Part shown: positions 7,445 to 15,843 of the stretch, piece after piece | How positions within the stretch are numbered: the first letter of the stretch is position 1 | Layout of the letters: each line of letters begins with the position of its first letter | The notes under the pieces: generated by a model | Database searches by the model: none | The model's input: the letters and a program-made list of their open reading frames with translations, nothing else | Told to the model about the DNA's origin: nothing | Made by a program: the position numbers and the translations under genes | Assembly (NCBI RefSeq): GCF_900115265.1 | Contig: NZ_FOVU01000006.1 | Location: forward strand, 186,001 to 250,000 | Length of the DNA stretch: 64,000 nucleotides | Direction of reading: 5' to 3' | Origin: Bradyrhizobium sp. Ghvi | GTDB lineage: Bacteria; Pseudomonadota; Alphaproteobacteria; Rhizobiales; Xanthobacteraceae

Positions 7445-7868
7445 CGTCGTCTCTCCAGACGGTCGCGTTTGATCCTTTGATTTTCGAGAGTGAGAAAGCG
7501 TGCTTTCTCAGCGGAAAAAATTAGGCAGCCGGAATCGCGTGTCAAGAGGTTCGCGACGGCACCGTGCGGCAGAGCTCGGATTTCGGCAAGATGATCTGGA
7601 GCGTCGCCGAGCAGATCGCAAAGCTTCGGAGGCGTTCGAGCTCAACGGAGAATGTCGGCCCGGTGGTGAAGGGCGACGTGCTCTTGTGCAAGCTCGAAGG
7701 CCTGCCTGATATGTCGATCGAAGATCGTCTAGCGCGCAGGGGCCGGAACTCAACTGGAACCGCGGCGCAGGCCTGGGTTCCATCGGCGATTGCCCCCTCT
7801 TGGGCCACAAACAAACCCGCTGCGGCCATATTTGGGTAAGAGTGATCTCCCGTATGGGAGACGCTTCG
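7445..7868. other. 424-bp gap without a supportable gene
   Basis: Apart from the inverted repeat at 7491-7510 no signal is convincing. A plus-strand frame from GTG 7564 (start RQSSDFGKMIWSVAEQIAKL) is open for 91 codons, but it has no ribosome-binding site, turns low-complexity and runs into the leader of the next gene. It could be a decayed regulator gene. I do not annotate it. Confidence 0.4.
7491..7510. promoter_or_regulatory. Inverted repeat, candidate operator of the small-protein pair
   Basis: TGAGAAAGC-GT-GCTTTCTCA has perfect 9-bp arms with a 2-bp centre and is located 47-66 bp upstream of the ATG at 7444. Position and symmetry suit a dimeric repressor. The regulator is unknown, and it could instead be a small RNA hairpin. 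Confidence 0.45.
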
Positions 7869-8279
7869 ATGAAAAAGGCTCTGATCATTGCCATCCTGCT
7901 GCTGGCCGGCGTGCCGGCAAGCGCCATTGCGCAGGAACGCGCCGGTTCTGCCGCGTTGGGCGCGGTGTCCGGTGCCGTCGTGCTCGGTCCGGTCGGGGCC
8001 GTTGCGGGCGCGGTGATCGGCTATACCGCCGGGCCTTCGATCGCGAGGTCCTGGGGCTTGAGAGGGTCGTCACGGTCGGCAAGACATCGGCAGCCGTCAC
8101 GCCGCGAAGCATCCCCCGTCGCCGCGACCAACGCTCCACCGCGCACGCGCCAGGCGATGGAAGCCAGCGGTCAGATGGGAGCTGCGAGCAATCCGCCGGT
8201 CCAAGCCGCCCCCGCGGTGCAACCGGTTCAAGCCGCGCCTGCGGAGACCACGATGCCGCCGGTTCAGGGATTCGAGTAG
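7869..8279 (+). CDS. Secreted glycine-zipper protein with Ala/Pro-rich tail
   Basis: 136 residues. MKKALIIAILLLAGVPASAIAQ is a clear signal peptide. A glycine-zipper segment follows (SAALGAVSGAVVLGPVGAVA, then GAVIGYTAGPS), able to form a helical hairpin in or near the outer membrane. After that come a basic stretch and a low-complexity Ala/Pro/Gln tail with VQAAP repeats. Such proteins are common in Bradyrhizobium envelopes and are of unknown role. GGGAG lies 8 nt before the ATG. An in-frame ATG at 7854 would spoil the signal peptide. It is monocistronic and converges on the lyase gene at 8294. Confidence 0.75.
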   Translation: MKKALIIAILLLAGVPASAIAQERAGSAALGAVSGAVVLGPVGAVAGAVIGYTAGPSIARSWGLRGSSRSARHRQPSRREASPVAATNAPPRTRQAMEASGQMGAASNPPVQAAPAVQPVQAAPAETTMPPVQGFE

Positions 8280-8293
8280 AGCGAGGCCCAGCG

Positions 8294-9145
8294 CTAGCTC
8301 CGGCCGAGCATTTTCTGCGCGGCGCGAAGATGCGGCTTGTCGATCATCTGGCCGTCGAGCCGCAGCGTGCCGGCGTTCGGATTGCTCGCGAACGCCGCGA
8401 TCACCTTCTCCGCCCAGATGCGCTCGGCGTCGGTTGGCTCGAACGCCGCATTGACGATGTCGACGTGCTTGGGATGGATCAGCGCTTTCGCCGAAAACCC
8501 GTCGCGCCGTGCCGCGCGTGTTTCCTGTTCGAGACCTGCGAGATTGTCGATGTCGGTATAGACGGTGTCGATCGGTGCGACCTCCGCCGCGGCCGCCGCC
8601 ATCAGGCAGAGATCGCGCGCCAGCCGGTAGGGGCTATGGAATACGCCGCCCGAGGCCTTTTCGGTGGCGCCGAGCGAGGCTGAGAGATCTTCCGCGCCCC
8701 ACATCAATCCGGCGAGGCGAGGGGAGCAGCCCTTGTAGCTGCCGAGTCCGAAGATCGAGCTGGCGGTTTCCGTGGCGACGCAGACGATCCGCGTCGCGCC
8801 GACCGTCATGCCGGCCGCAGCTTCCAGGGCTTCGAGCCAGGCCGCGACCTGCCGCACGTCGTCGCCGCCTTGCGCTTTCGGCAGGACGATGCCGTCGGGC
8901 CTGCCGGGCATCACCGCGGCGAGATCGGCCAGCGTCATGCCGGTGTCGAGCGCGTTGACGCGGACATAGAGCTGGTGCGGGCCCGGGCGGCTCTCCAGCA
9001 TCGCCAGCGTCAGGCTGCGCGCCTCCGGCTTCTTGTCGGCGACGACGGAATCCTCGAGATCGATGATCAGTGCGTCGGCTTTGCCTTCGCTCGCCTTCTC
9101 GAATTTGCGCGGGGAATCGCCCGGCACGAAGAGCATGGAGCGCAT
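8294..9145 (-). CDS. CoA ester lyase (CitE-like, HpcH/HpaI aldolase superfamily)
   Basis: 283 residues starting MRSMLFVPGDSPRKFEKA, the usual opening of CitE-like (3S)-malyl/citramalyl-CoA lyases. Further motifs are ALIIDLEDSV (acidic residue of the Mg site), the VLPKAQ strand, CVATETASSIFGL and LMWGAEDLSASLG. It should cleave a 3-hydroxy-dicarboxyl-CoA to acetyl-CoA or propionyl-CoA plus an oxo-acid. ATG 9145 has AAGAGG 10 nt upstream. An in-frame ATG at 9184 with GAGGA is a possible alternative, adding 13 residues. It is divergent from the acyl-CoA dehydrogenase and near the acyl-CoA synthetase, which suggests a small organic-acid or fatty-acyl catabolic locus. Confidence 0.88.
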   Translation of the reverse strand: MRSMLFVPGDSPRKFEKASEGKADALIIDLEDSVVADKKPEARSLTLAMLESRPGPHQLYVRVNALDTGMTLADLAAVMPGRPDGIVLPKAQGGDDVRQVAAWLEALEAAAGMTVGATRIVCVATETASSIFGLGSYKGCSPRLAGLMWGAEDLSASLGATEKASGGVFHSPYRLARDLCLMAAAAAEVAPIDTVYTDIDNLAGLEQETRAARRDGFSAKALIHPKHVDIVNAAFEPTDAERIWAEKVIAAFASNPNAGTLRLDGQMIDKPHLRAAQKMLGRS

Positions 9146-9290
9146 CAGGCCGGCCTCTTGTGCAGCATCGCCATGCGGCGGCATTTGAAAAGTCCTCGAA
9201 ACAAAGCCCCGCCCATCGCGCTTTCCTCCCTGCGAAATAACGGCGCGACCGTTGCTTCGCGCCGCATGAGGCTTTGCATCATACACGCAC

Positions 9291-9320
9291 TTGACAGGCA
9301 AATTCACGTCTATCTACTCA
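9291..9320 (+). promoter_or_regulatory. Candidate sigma-70 promoter of the acyl-CoA dehydrogenase gene
   Basis: TTGACA (9291-9296) is a perfect -35 box. TACTCA (9315-9320) is a weak -10 at 18-bp spacing, which would place the transcription start near 9327, about 38 nt before the ATG at 9365. Confidence 0.45.
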
Positions 9321-9364
9321 GTCTCCGAAACCCGGGACATGCAAGCGAGGGCGGGACTAAGAAC

Positions 9365-10531
9365 ATGGATTTCGCGCTCACCGATCAGCAGGAAGCCATT
9401 CGCGACGCCATCGCCAAGATCTGTGAAGGTTTCCCCGACGCCTATTGGCTGAAGAAGGACCACGACGGCGGCTTCCCGCATGATTTTCACAAGGCGCTGG
9501 CCGATGCCGGTTGGCTCGGCATCTGCGTGCCGGAAGAGTATGGTGGTTCGGGTCTCGGCATCACAGAGGCCGCGATCATGATGCGCACCATCGCCGAATC
9601 CGGTGCCGGCATGTCCGGCGCCTCCGCGGTGCATATCAACGTGTTCGGTCTCAATCCTGTGGTCGTGTTCGGCACCGAGGAGCAGCGCAGGCGCATGCTG
9701 CCGCCGATGGTCGAGGGCCGCGAGAAGGCCTGCTTCGCCGTGACCGAGCCCAACACCGGCCTCAACACGACTCAGCTCAAGACCCGCGCAGTCGCCAAGA
9801 ACGATCGCTACATCGTCAACGGCCAGAAGGTGTGGATCTCCACCGCACAGGTCGCGCACAAGATCCTGCTGTTGGCGCGCACCACTCCGCTGGAGGAGGT
9901 ACGTTCGCCGACCCACGGCCTCAGCCTGTTCTACACTGATTTCGATCGCAACAGGATCAAGGTGCACGAGATCGAAAAGATGGGCCGCAAGATCGTCGAT
10001 TCCAACGAGCTGTTCTTCGAGGATTTCGAGATCCCGATGGAGGACCGCATCGGCGAAGAAGGCAAGGGCTTCCAGTACATCCTGGAAGGCATGAATCCGG
10101 AGCGCATCCTGATCGCGGCGGAAGCGGTCGGCCTCGGCAAGCTGGCGCTCTCGCGTGCGACCGAATATGCCAAGACGCGCACCGTGTTCAACCGCCCGAT
10201 CGGCAAGAACCAAGGCATCCAGCATCCCCTCGCAGTGAACTGGGTCGAGCTCGAAGCGGCCTGGCTGATGGTGATGTCGGCGGCCTGGCAATACGACAAG
10301 GGCATGCCCTGCGGCGCGGCGGCCAATGCCGCGAAGTACCTGGCGGGCGAAGCCGGCTTCTCGGCTTGCGAGCAGGCCGTGATGACCCATGGCGGCTTCG
10401 GCTACGCCAAGGAATTCCATGTCGAGCGGTATCTGCGCGAGGTGCTGATCCCGCGCATTGCGCCGGTCAGCCCGCAGCTCGCACTCAGCTTCATCGCGGA
10501 AAAGGTGCTGGGCCTCGCCAAGTCGTACTAG
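9365..10531 (+). CDS. Acyl-CoA dehydrogenase
   Basis: A 388-residue flavoprotein of usual family length. The order is the N-terminal helical domain (MDFALTDQQEAIRDAIAKIC), the beta-domain with signature 1 (CFAVTEPNTGLNTTQLKTRA, FAD/substrate contact) and WISTAQVAHKILLLA, and the C-terminal helical domain with signature 2 (QAVMTHGGFGYAKEFHVERY). It oxidises an acyl-CoA to the trans-2-enoyl-CoA and passes electrons to ETF. Substrate chain length is not predictable. The ATG at 9365 is the family-typical start, but no strong ribosome-binding site precedes it. The convergent acyl-CoA synthetase downstream (10545) could activate its substrate. Confidence 0.95.
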   Translation: MDFALTDQQEAIRDAIAKICEGFPDAYWLKKDHDGGFPHDFHKALADAGWLGICVPEEYGGSGLGITEAAIMMRTIAESGAGMSGASAVHINVFGLNPVVVFGTEEQRRRMLPPMVEGREKACFAVTEPNTGLNTTQLKTRAVAKNDRYIVNGQKVWISTAQVAHKILLLARTTPLEEVRSPTHGLSLFYTDFDRNRIKVHEIEKMGRKIVDSNELFFEDFEIPMEDRIGEEGKGFQYILEGMNPERILIAAEAVGLGKLALSRATEYAKTRTVFNRPIGKNQGIQHPLAVNWVELEAAWLMVMSAAWQYDKGMPCGAAANAAKYLAGEAGFSACEQAVMTHGGFGYAKEFHVERYLREVLIPRIAPVSPQLALSFIAEKVLGLAKSY

Positions 10532-10544
10532 ACAGGGTGCAGGC

Positions 10545-12116
10545 CTATTCGGCGGCGATCCGCTCCATCGCCATGGCGCGGAGCTTTGCGCGCTGGATCT
10601 TGACGCCGTTGGCGCTGTCGGTGACGGGGAAGGCGTCCACGATGTAAATCCGTGCGGGGACCTTGTAGCCGGCGAGCCGCTCGCGCAGGCGTGCGATTAA
10701 CGTTTCCTGTTGCGGTGGCGGGCCGGCCGGGATGACGAAGGCGACGCAGCGGGCCTGGCCGTTGAGATCGACGGCGACGGCTTGCGCATCGGCGACGCCC
10801 GCGCAGGACTTGAGCTCGTCCTCGATCTCGCCGGGCGCGACCAGGAAGCCGCCGAGGCGCATGGCATCGCCGGCGCGGGTTTCATACACGAAGGAGCCGT
10901 CGCCACGGAGCCGGCCGATATCGCCGGTGCGGAAGAAGCCGTCTGCGGTGATCGCATTTCGCGTTGCTTCCGGATTGTTGAAATAGCCGAGGAAGCGCGA
11001 GGGCGCGCTGATTTCGATTTCGCCGGAGACGCCGGGAGCGGCAAGCTCGCCGGTCTCCGTGTTGCGCACGCGGACCTCGGCGTCTGCCGACATCGGCCAG
11101 CCGCCGCCCTCGATGCGATCGGCGAAGGCGTCGTTGCTGCGGCCGATCGAGAACAACGCCTGCACCTCGCTGGAGCCGTAGAGGCCGAACAGCGGCAGGC
11201 CGCGCGCTTCGGCCTCCGCAGCCAGCTCACGCCAGCCGGGCTGGAACGCCGCAAAGCCGCAGACCTCGAGATGCGGGAATGGCCGCGCCCCGTCGGTCAA
11301 CGCAAGGATGCGCCGGAACATCTCATCGGAGCCGAAGGTGTGGGTGATGCCATGCTCGCTCAGGATCTTCAGCGCCGGCCTCGCCTCGAACGCATCGAGC
11401 ACATGGACGGTCGCGCCGGCCGCGACAAAGCCGAGCAGGCTGGTCATGCCGAAGGTGCCGCAGAACGGCAGCATGGCCAGCAGCGAATGACGCTGCGGAG
11501 AGAGCTGGAGCGCCCTGGCCACGGCGTTGGCGTGGTTTGCCAGCGTTCGCTGCGAATGCGCGACCAGCTTTGGTCCTTTGGTCGTGCCCGACGTGGTGTA
11601 GAGCAGCACGGGCAGGTCGGCGTCATCCTGGGCAGGAACCGGCGGATAGGGCTTGTCGAACGCATCGAACCGCACGCAAGGCCATTGCGCCGGGATCGGA
11701 TCCGCGCCGATCACCGCGAGCCTCTGCAGCGCAGGCACCTCGTCCCTGGAGATGTCAGCGATGATCGCGGCGAAATCGATCGAGCGGAACGCCGTCTCCA
11801 CCACCATCAGCTTGGCGCCGGACGATTTGAGGAGATGCGTGACTTCGCCGCTGCGGTATCGGGTGTTGACCGCGGCGACGATCGCGCCAAGCCGGGCGGC
11901 GGCAAACAGCAGCGCGATCCATTCGACCCGATTGACCAGCCAGACCGCGACCACGTCGCCCTTGCCGATATCCTGCGCGGCCAGCCAGGCCGTGGTCTGC
12001 TCGATCTTCGCTGAGAATTCCGTGCGCGAGACGGGGATGCCGTCGAACACGAAGGCCGGCTCGGCGGCGGTCTCCGACCTCATCAGCGAATGCAGTGAAA
12101 CGTCGTCGGCGTGCAT
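10545..12116 (-). CDS. AMP-dependent acyl-CoA synthetase/ligase
   Basis: 523 residues, an ANL-superfamily adenylating enzyme. The phosphate loop is YTTSGTTKGPK. FGLYGSSEVQALF is the A5-like motif, GWPMSADAEVRVRNTETGEL leads into the FFRTGDIGRL hinge, and GFLVAPGEIEDELKSCAGV belongs to the mobile C-domain. The conserved A10 Lys lies near the end, in DSANGVKIQR. It should activate a carboxylate (medium-chain or aromatic) to its CoA thioester. The stop lies 13 bp from the stop of the convergent acyl-CoA dehydrogenase, and the two may act in sequence. Substrate unknown. Confidence 0.92.
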   Translation of the reverse strand: MHADDVSLHSLMRSETAAEPAFVFDGIPVSRTEFSAKIEQTTAWLAAQDIGKGDVVAVWLVNRVEWIALLFAAARLGAIVAAVNTRYRSGEVTHLLKSSGAKLMVVETAFRSIDFAAIIADISRDEVPALQRLAVIGADPIPAQWPCVRFDAFDKPYPPVPAQDDADLPVLLYTTSGTTKGPKLVAHSQRTLANHANAVARALQLSPQRHSLLAMLPFCGTFGMTSLLGFVAAGATVHVLDAFEARPALKILSEHGITHTFGSDEMFRRILALTDGARPFPHLEVCGFAAFQPGWRELAAEAEARGLPLFGLYGSSEVQALFSIGRSNDAFADRIEGGGWPMSADAEVRVRNTETGELAAPGVSGEIEISAPSRFLGYFNNPEATRNAITADGFFRTGDIGRLRGDGSFVYETRAGDAMRLGGFLVAPGEIEDELKSCAGVADAQAVAVDLNGQARCVAFVIPAGPPPQQETLIARLRERLAGYKVPARIYIVDAFPVTDSANGVKIQRAKLRAMAMERIAAE

Positions 12117-12149
12117 GGCAACCGGAGTAGCCCGATCGTGCCGACCTGT

Positions 12150-12785
12150 CTACTTGGTGCCGAACATCCGGTCGCCGGCATCGCCAAGACCCGGCACGAT
12201 GTAGCCGTGATCGTTGAGTCGCTCGTCGATCGCGGCGGTCCAGATCGGCACGTCGGGATGCTCGCTCTGGAATTGCGCGATGCCCTCAGGCGCCGCCAGC
12301 AGGCAGACGAAGCGGATGTCGCGGGCGCCGCGGTCCTTCAGCAGGGATGCGCCGGCGCACGCCGAATTGCCGGTCGCCAGCATCGGGTCCATCAGGATCA
12401 CGGTGCGGTCGGACAGGTCTTGCGGGGCCTTGAAGTAATATTCCACGGCTTGCAATGTCTCGGGGTCGCGATAGAGCCCGATATGGGCGATGCGGGCCGA
12501 GGGCATCAGCGCCAGCATGCCATCGAGGAAGCCTACGCCGGCACGCAGGATCGGCGCCAGCGTGAGCTTCTTGCCGGCAATCTTCGGCGCCTGCATCGGG
12601 GAAATCGGCGTCTCGATCTCGACCAGCTCGAGCGGCAGATCGCGCGTCACCTCGTAGCCGAGCAGCATCCCGACTTCGTTCAGGATCTCGCGAAAGCTCT
12701 TGGTCGAGCGGTCCTTCTCCCGCATCAGGGAAAGCTTGTGCTGGACCAGGGGGTGGGCGACGACATTCACGCGGCTTGTGCTCAT
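12150..12785 (-). CDS. upp: Uracil phosphoribosyltransferase
   Basis: 211 residues, the usual Upp length. It converts uracil and PRPP to UMP in pyrimidine salvage. [19 protein letters not shown] is the family N-terminus. [15 protein letters not shown] forms the flexible-loop region, [14 protein letters not shown] is the PRPP-binding motif, and [20 protein letters not shown] is the C-terminal uracil-binding hood. The cytosolic enzyme is not in an operon with other pyrimidine genes here. It is downstream of nothing obvious and 33 bp before the acyl-CoA synthetase start on the same strand. Confidence 0.98.
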   Translation of the reverse strand: MSTSRVNVVAHPLVQHKLSLMREKDRSTKSFREILNEVGMLLGYEVTRDLPLELVEIETPISPMQAPKIAGKKLTLAPILRAGVGFLDGMLALMPSARIAHIGLYRDPETLQAVEYYFKAPQDLSDRTVILMDPMLATGNSACAGASLLKDRGARDIRFVCLLAAPEGIAQFQSEHPDVPIWTAAIDERLNDHGYIVPGLGDAGDRMFGTK

Positions 12786-12945
12786 GGGGCCGATCTAACA
12801 CGGTTCCGTGAAACTGCGCCAGATCGGGGAGGGGTTTTCCGCAAGGAGCGGGGCGGCCTGGTCGGGCTGTGCGACTGCCGTTCGTGCCAAGTTGCTCGCC
12901 GCGTAGGCAGCCATGGTCAATTCGCGGTCGATCGCGCGGGAGGTT

Positions 12946-13074
12946 CTAGACGCCGAGCCCGCGCGCCGCGAGCATGATCACGATCGCCAGGATGCTGCCC
13001 CAGACCAAGCTCAATGTCACGGCCAGGATGGTCGTCGTGACCGCGTGCTCGATATGTCCTCTGAAGAGTTTCAT
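12946..13074 (-). CDS. Small single-helix membrane protein
   Basis: 42 residues: MKLFRGHIEHAVTTTILAVT, then a hydrophobic stretch LVWGSILAIVIMLAARGLGV. One membrane helix (about residues 14-36) has a basic N-terminus, suggesting N-in topology. It begins 14 bp after the stop of the gene at 13089, so the two are probably co-transcribed. It is too short for family recognition. Its closeness to the kdp locus is suggestive, but nothing shows a link to potassium. A coding call is supported by the membrane-helix composition and position. Confidence 0.55.
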   Translation of the reverse strand: MKLFRGHIEHAVTTTILAVTLSLVWGSILAIVIMLAARGLGV

Positions 13075-13088
13075 GTCAGGCGGGATGC

Positions 13089-13556
13089 TCAGCTGAAATT
13101 CTCGCAGGACGCCGGCTCATAGAGCGAATCCGCAGCGAGGCGCACGTTGGGAACGCTCGGCCGGGGCATTTCGATCGCCCGCGCCTGGACTTCTGCGAAA
13201 GCCGAGAGCAGCGCGGTCGCGAGGTCGCCGTGACACCCTTCGACGGCCGCATCGAGCCAGTCCGGCAGCTCGCGTTCGCGCGAGAGCGAACAATGCCATT
13301 CGCCTTGGTCGTACGCGATGCGGCGGATGCGCCACAGCGGCAGCTCGAGCTCCATCAGCGCCAGCGCCGCGTCGGCCCACGCCTCCACCTCGATCAGGCG
13401 CATGACGCGCGCGGTGCGCTCGGACCGTCCGAGCGAGGGAAAGCGGCGGCAGGCCTTGTCGATGATCTCGAGCATCAACGGTCGGTTCATGCCTTGCGCA
13501 TGACGCAGGCGCTCGCCGAGGGACGTCGGATCGTAGTGTGGGGCAGCGGCGGTCAT
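13089..13556 (-). CDS. Conserved hypothetical protein divergent from kdp
   Basis: 155 residues, cytosolic and family not recognised. The sequence is rich in helices. MNRPLMLEIIDKACRRFPSL and VMRLIEVEAWADAALALMEL are followed by an aromatic segment (LWRIRRIAYDQGEWHCSLSR) and an acidic WLDAAVEGCHGD. The C-terminus ends in YEPASCENFS. Codon use matches the neighbouring genes. It is transcribed away from the kdp genes, with the 70-bp palindrome at 13647-13716 between them, so it may share that control element. A small membrane protein gene follows at 14 bp. Confidence 0.72.
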   Translation of the reverse strand: MTAAAPHYDPTSLGERLRHAQGMNRPLMLEIIDKACRRFPSLGRSERTARVMRLIEVEAWADAALALMELELPLWRIRRIAYDQGEWHCSLSRERELPDWLDAAVEGCHGDLATALLSAFAEVQARAIEMPRPSVPNVRLAADSLYEPASCENFS

Positions 13557-13646
13557 GCAGCCTCCTGGAACGGGCGTCGGCAGTCGCCGGCCTCTTCAGG
13601 GTGGCGGAAACGCTGTTTGAAAACGAGATGAGAAGGGGATGGGAGA

Positions 13647-13716
13647 TATAGGAATCTCATAAAGGCCGAGGGCCGCGATGCGTCGCGGGCTGCCCGCCCT
13701 TTATGAGATTCCTATA
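13647..13716. promoter_or_regulatory. 70-bp palindrome upstream of kdp; candidate paired KdpE box
   Basis: TATAGGAATCTCATAAAGG (13647-13665) is perfectly inverted as CCTTTATGAGATTCCTATA (13698-13716). Between the arms a second stem (CCGCGA 13673-13678 and TCGCGG 13683-13688) forms. Each arm read outward contains TTTATG-N5-CCTATA, which resembles the tandem T-rich hexamers spaced by 5 bp that KdpE binds in E. coli. The element lies about 90 bp upstream of the gene starting at 13556 and 170 bp upstream of the first kdp small ORF. TATAAC at 13713-13718 could serve as a -10. Role inferred. Confidence 0.55.
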
Positions 13717-13884
13717 ACTTCGCGATAGCGCTCGTCTCGAAAACCTATGCCCGCGATGGCACTTCAGCGCGGTCAAAAGTCCCGCCTGGTCTTGCGGAAA
13801 AGCGTTGCTTTCCTTCCGCCAGCTTCGCCGGGTCCCCGAGAAAGAAGTTGCTCCCGACGTAAGGGCGCAACGAGGAGCACCTCC

Positions 13885-13968
13885 ATGATAGACATTCTGA
13901 TGTTGGCGCTGGGCTTCGGCTTCTTCGCGCTTGCGATCGGCTACACCTACGTCTGCGAACGGCTGTAA
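13885..13968 (+). CDS. KdpF-like extra small membrane peptide at the head of the kdp operon
   Basis: 27 residues (MIDILMLALGFGFFALAIGY, then TYVCERL): one membrane helix with a short charged C-terminus. GAGGAG lies 10 nt upstream of the ATG. It ends 11 bp before kdpF, which it resembles in size and layout (hydrophobic helix ending near an ER-x-motif) but not closely in sequence. It is probably a second accessory peptide of the K+-ATPase, co-transcribed with kdpFABC. Genes this short are usually missed in annotation. Confidence 0.65.
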   Translation: MIDILMLALGFGFFALAIGYTYVCERL

Positions 13969-13979
13969 CGGAGCAGACC

Positions 13980-14069
13980 ATGATCTTCGACTACGTGCTC
14001 GCCGGCGCCGTCTCGTTCGGCCTCCTGATCTACCTCACCTATGCGCTGCTGCGGCCCGAGCGGTTCTGA
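13980..14069 (+). CDS. kdpF: K+-transporting ATPase subunit KdpF
   Basis: 29 residues (MIFDYVLAGAVSFGLLIYLT, then YALLRPERF). The hydrophobic helix followed by the Y-x-LL-x-PE-x-F ending is the KdpF signature. KdpF stabilises the KdpABC complex at the membrane, possibly by occupying a lipid-like site. It lies directly upstream of kdpA, as in most kdpFABC operons. Confidence 0.9.
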   Translation: MIFDYVLAGAVSFGLLIYLTYALLRPERF

Positions 14070-14121
14070 GCCGTGCTGCTGCCGCTGTAGTGCCGGGCAT
14101 CCTGACTGAAGGGTTGATTTC

Positions 14122-15825
14122 ATGACTGTGACCGGTTGGCTCCAGATCATCCTCTATTGTGCGATCATCGTTGCGCTCACGAAGCCGCTCGGCTGGTACA
14201 TGACGCGCGTGTTCAACGGCGAGAAGACATTCCTCTCACCGGTGCTGCGTCCCATCGAGGCCGGCATCTACTGGATATCAGGCGTCGACGACAAGCGCGA
14301 GCAGCACTGGCTGACCTACACGGTCGCCATGCTGCTGTTCCATGTCGGGGGCTTTCTGATCGTCTACGGCGTGATGCGATTGCAGGCCGTGCTGCCGTTC
14401 AATCCGGCCGGGCAGGGGGCGGTCGCCGAAGATCTCTCCTTCAACACCGCGATCTCCTTCATCACCAACACCAACTGGCAGAACTACGGCGGCGAGAGCA
14501 CGATCTCCTACCTCGTTCAGATGCTCGGCCTGACCCACCAGAATTTCCTGTCGGCCGCGACCGGCATCGCGCTGGCGATGGCGCTGATCCGCGGCTTCTC
14601 GCGCGCCTCGATGCGCACCGTCGGAAACTTCTGGGTCGATGTCACGCGCTGCACGCTCTACGTGCTGCTGCCGATCTGCATCGTCTACACGCTGTTCCTG
14701 GTCTGGCAAGGCATGCCGCAGACGCTCGGCGACTACGTCGAGGCCACGACGCTCGAAGGTGCCAAGCAGACCATCGCGATCGGCCCGGTGGCCTCGCAGG
14801 TCGCGATCAAGATGCTGGGCACCAATGGCGGCGGCTTCTTCAATGCCAATGCCGCGCACCCCTTCGAGAACCCGACCGCGCTGTCGAACTTCGTGCAGAT
14901 GATCTCGATCTTCGCGCTCGGCGCCGCGCTGACCAACGTATTCGGCCGCATGGTCGGCAACCAGCGGCAGGGCTGGGCGATCCTCGCCGTCATGGGCGTG
15001 CTGTTCGTCGCCGGTGTGGCCATCACCTATTGGGCGGAAGCGGGCGGCACCTCGATGCTCCATGCGCTCGGGCTGACAGGCGGCAACATGGAGGGCAAGG
15101 AGGTCCGTTTCGGCATCGTTGCCTCCTCGCTGTTCGCCGTCATCACCACGGCAGCCTCGTGCGGCGCGGTCAACGCCATGCATGACAGCTTCACCGCGCT
15201 CGGCGGCATGATCCCGCTGATCAATATCGAGCTCGGCGAAATCATCGTCGGCGGCGTCGGCGCCGGCATGTACGGCATGCTGCTGTTCGTCATTCTCGCG
15301 ATCTTCATCGCGGGGCTGATGGTCGGCCGCACCCCGGAATATGTCGGCAAGAAGATCGAGGCGCGGGAGGTCAAGATGGCGATGTTGGCCATTCTGGTGC
15401 TGCCGCTGATGATCCTGGGCTGGACCGCGGTCGGCGTGGTCTATCCGGCGGCCGTTGCCTCCATGGCGAATGCCGGCCCGCACGGCTTCACCGAAGTGCT
15501 CTACGCCTATACCTCGGGCGCCGGCAACAACGGCTCGGCCTTCGCCGGTCTCGGCGGCAACACCTTCTTCTACAACCTCACGCTGGCAAGCGCGATGTTC
15601 GTCGGCCGCTTCTTCATGATCATCCCGGCCATGGCGATCGCGGGCTCGCTTGCCGAGAAGAAATCGATTCCCCCGTCCATGGGCACGTTCCCGACCACCG
15701 GCGGCCTGTTCGTCGGCCTCGTCATCGGCGTCATCCTGATCATGGGTGGCCTCACCTTCTTCCCGGCTCTCGCGCTCGGCCCCATCGTCGAGCATCTCGC
15801 GATGAACGCCGGCAACCTCTTCTGA
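14122..15825 (+). CDS. kdpA: K+-transporting ATPase subunit A (KdpA)
   Basis: 567 residues with about ten membrane helices and normal length. This is the potassium-channel-like subunit of the high-affinity Kdp pump. The selectivity-filter-like loops are visible: [60 protein letters not shown] and [25 protein letters not shown] precedes the ATG by 9 nt. It is in the order kdpF-A-B-C, with kdpB starting 18 bp after its stop. Expression is expected under K+ limitation via KdpDE. Confidence 0.99.
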   Translation: MTVTGWLQIILYCAIIVALTKPLGWYMTRVFNGEKTFLSPVLRPIEAGIYWISGVDDKREQHWLTYTVAMLLFHVGGFLIVYGVMRLQAVLPFNPAGQGAVAEDLSFNTAISFITNTNWQNYGGESTISYLVQMLGLTHQNFLSAATGIALAMALIRGFSRASMRTVGNFWVDVTRCTLYVLLPICIVYTLFLVWQGMPQTLGDYVEATTLEGAKQTIAIGPVASQVAIKMLGTNGGGFFNANAAHPFENPTALSNFVQMISIFALGAALTNVFGRMVGNQRQGWAILAVMGVLFVAGVAITYWAEAGGTSMLHALGLTGGNMEGKEVRFGIVASSLFAVITTAASCGAVNAMHDSFTALGGMIPLINIELGEIIVGGVGAGMYGMLLFVILAIFIAGLMVGRTPEYVGKKIEAREVKMAMLAILVLPLMILGWTAVGVVYPAAVASMANAGPHGFTEVLYAYTSGAGNNGSAFAGLGGNTFFYNLTLASAMFVGRFFMIIPAMAIAGSLAEKKSIPPSMGTFPTTGGLFVGLVIGVILIMGGLTFFPALALGPIVEHLAMNAGNLF

Positions 15826-15843
15826 TTGTCTGGAGCGATCTCC

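Noticed and set aside
7564-7839. 91-codon plus-strand ORF from a GTG
   Set aside because: No ribosome-binding site, second half low-complexity, and no family match. Recorded only as a possible remnant.
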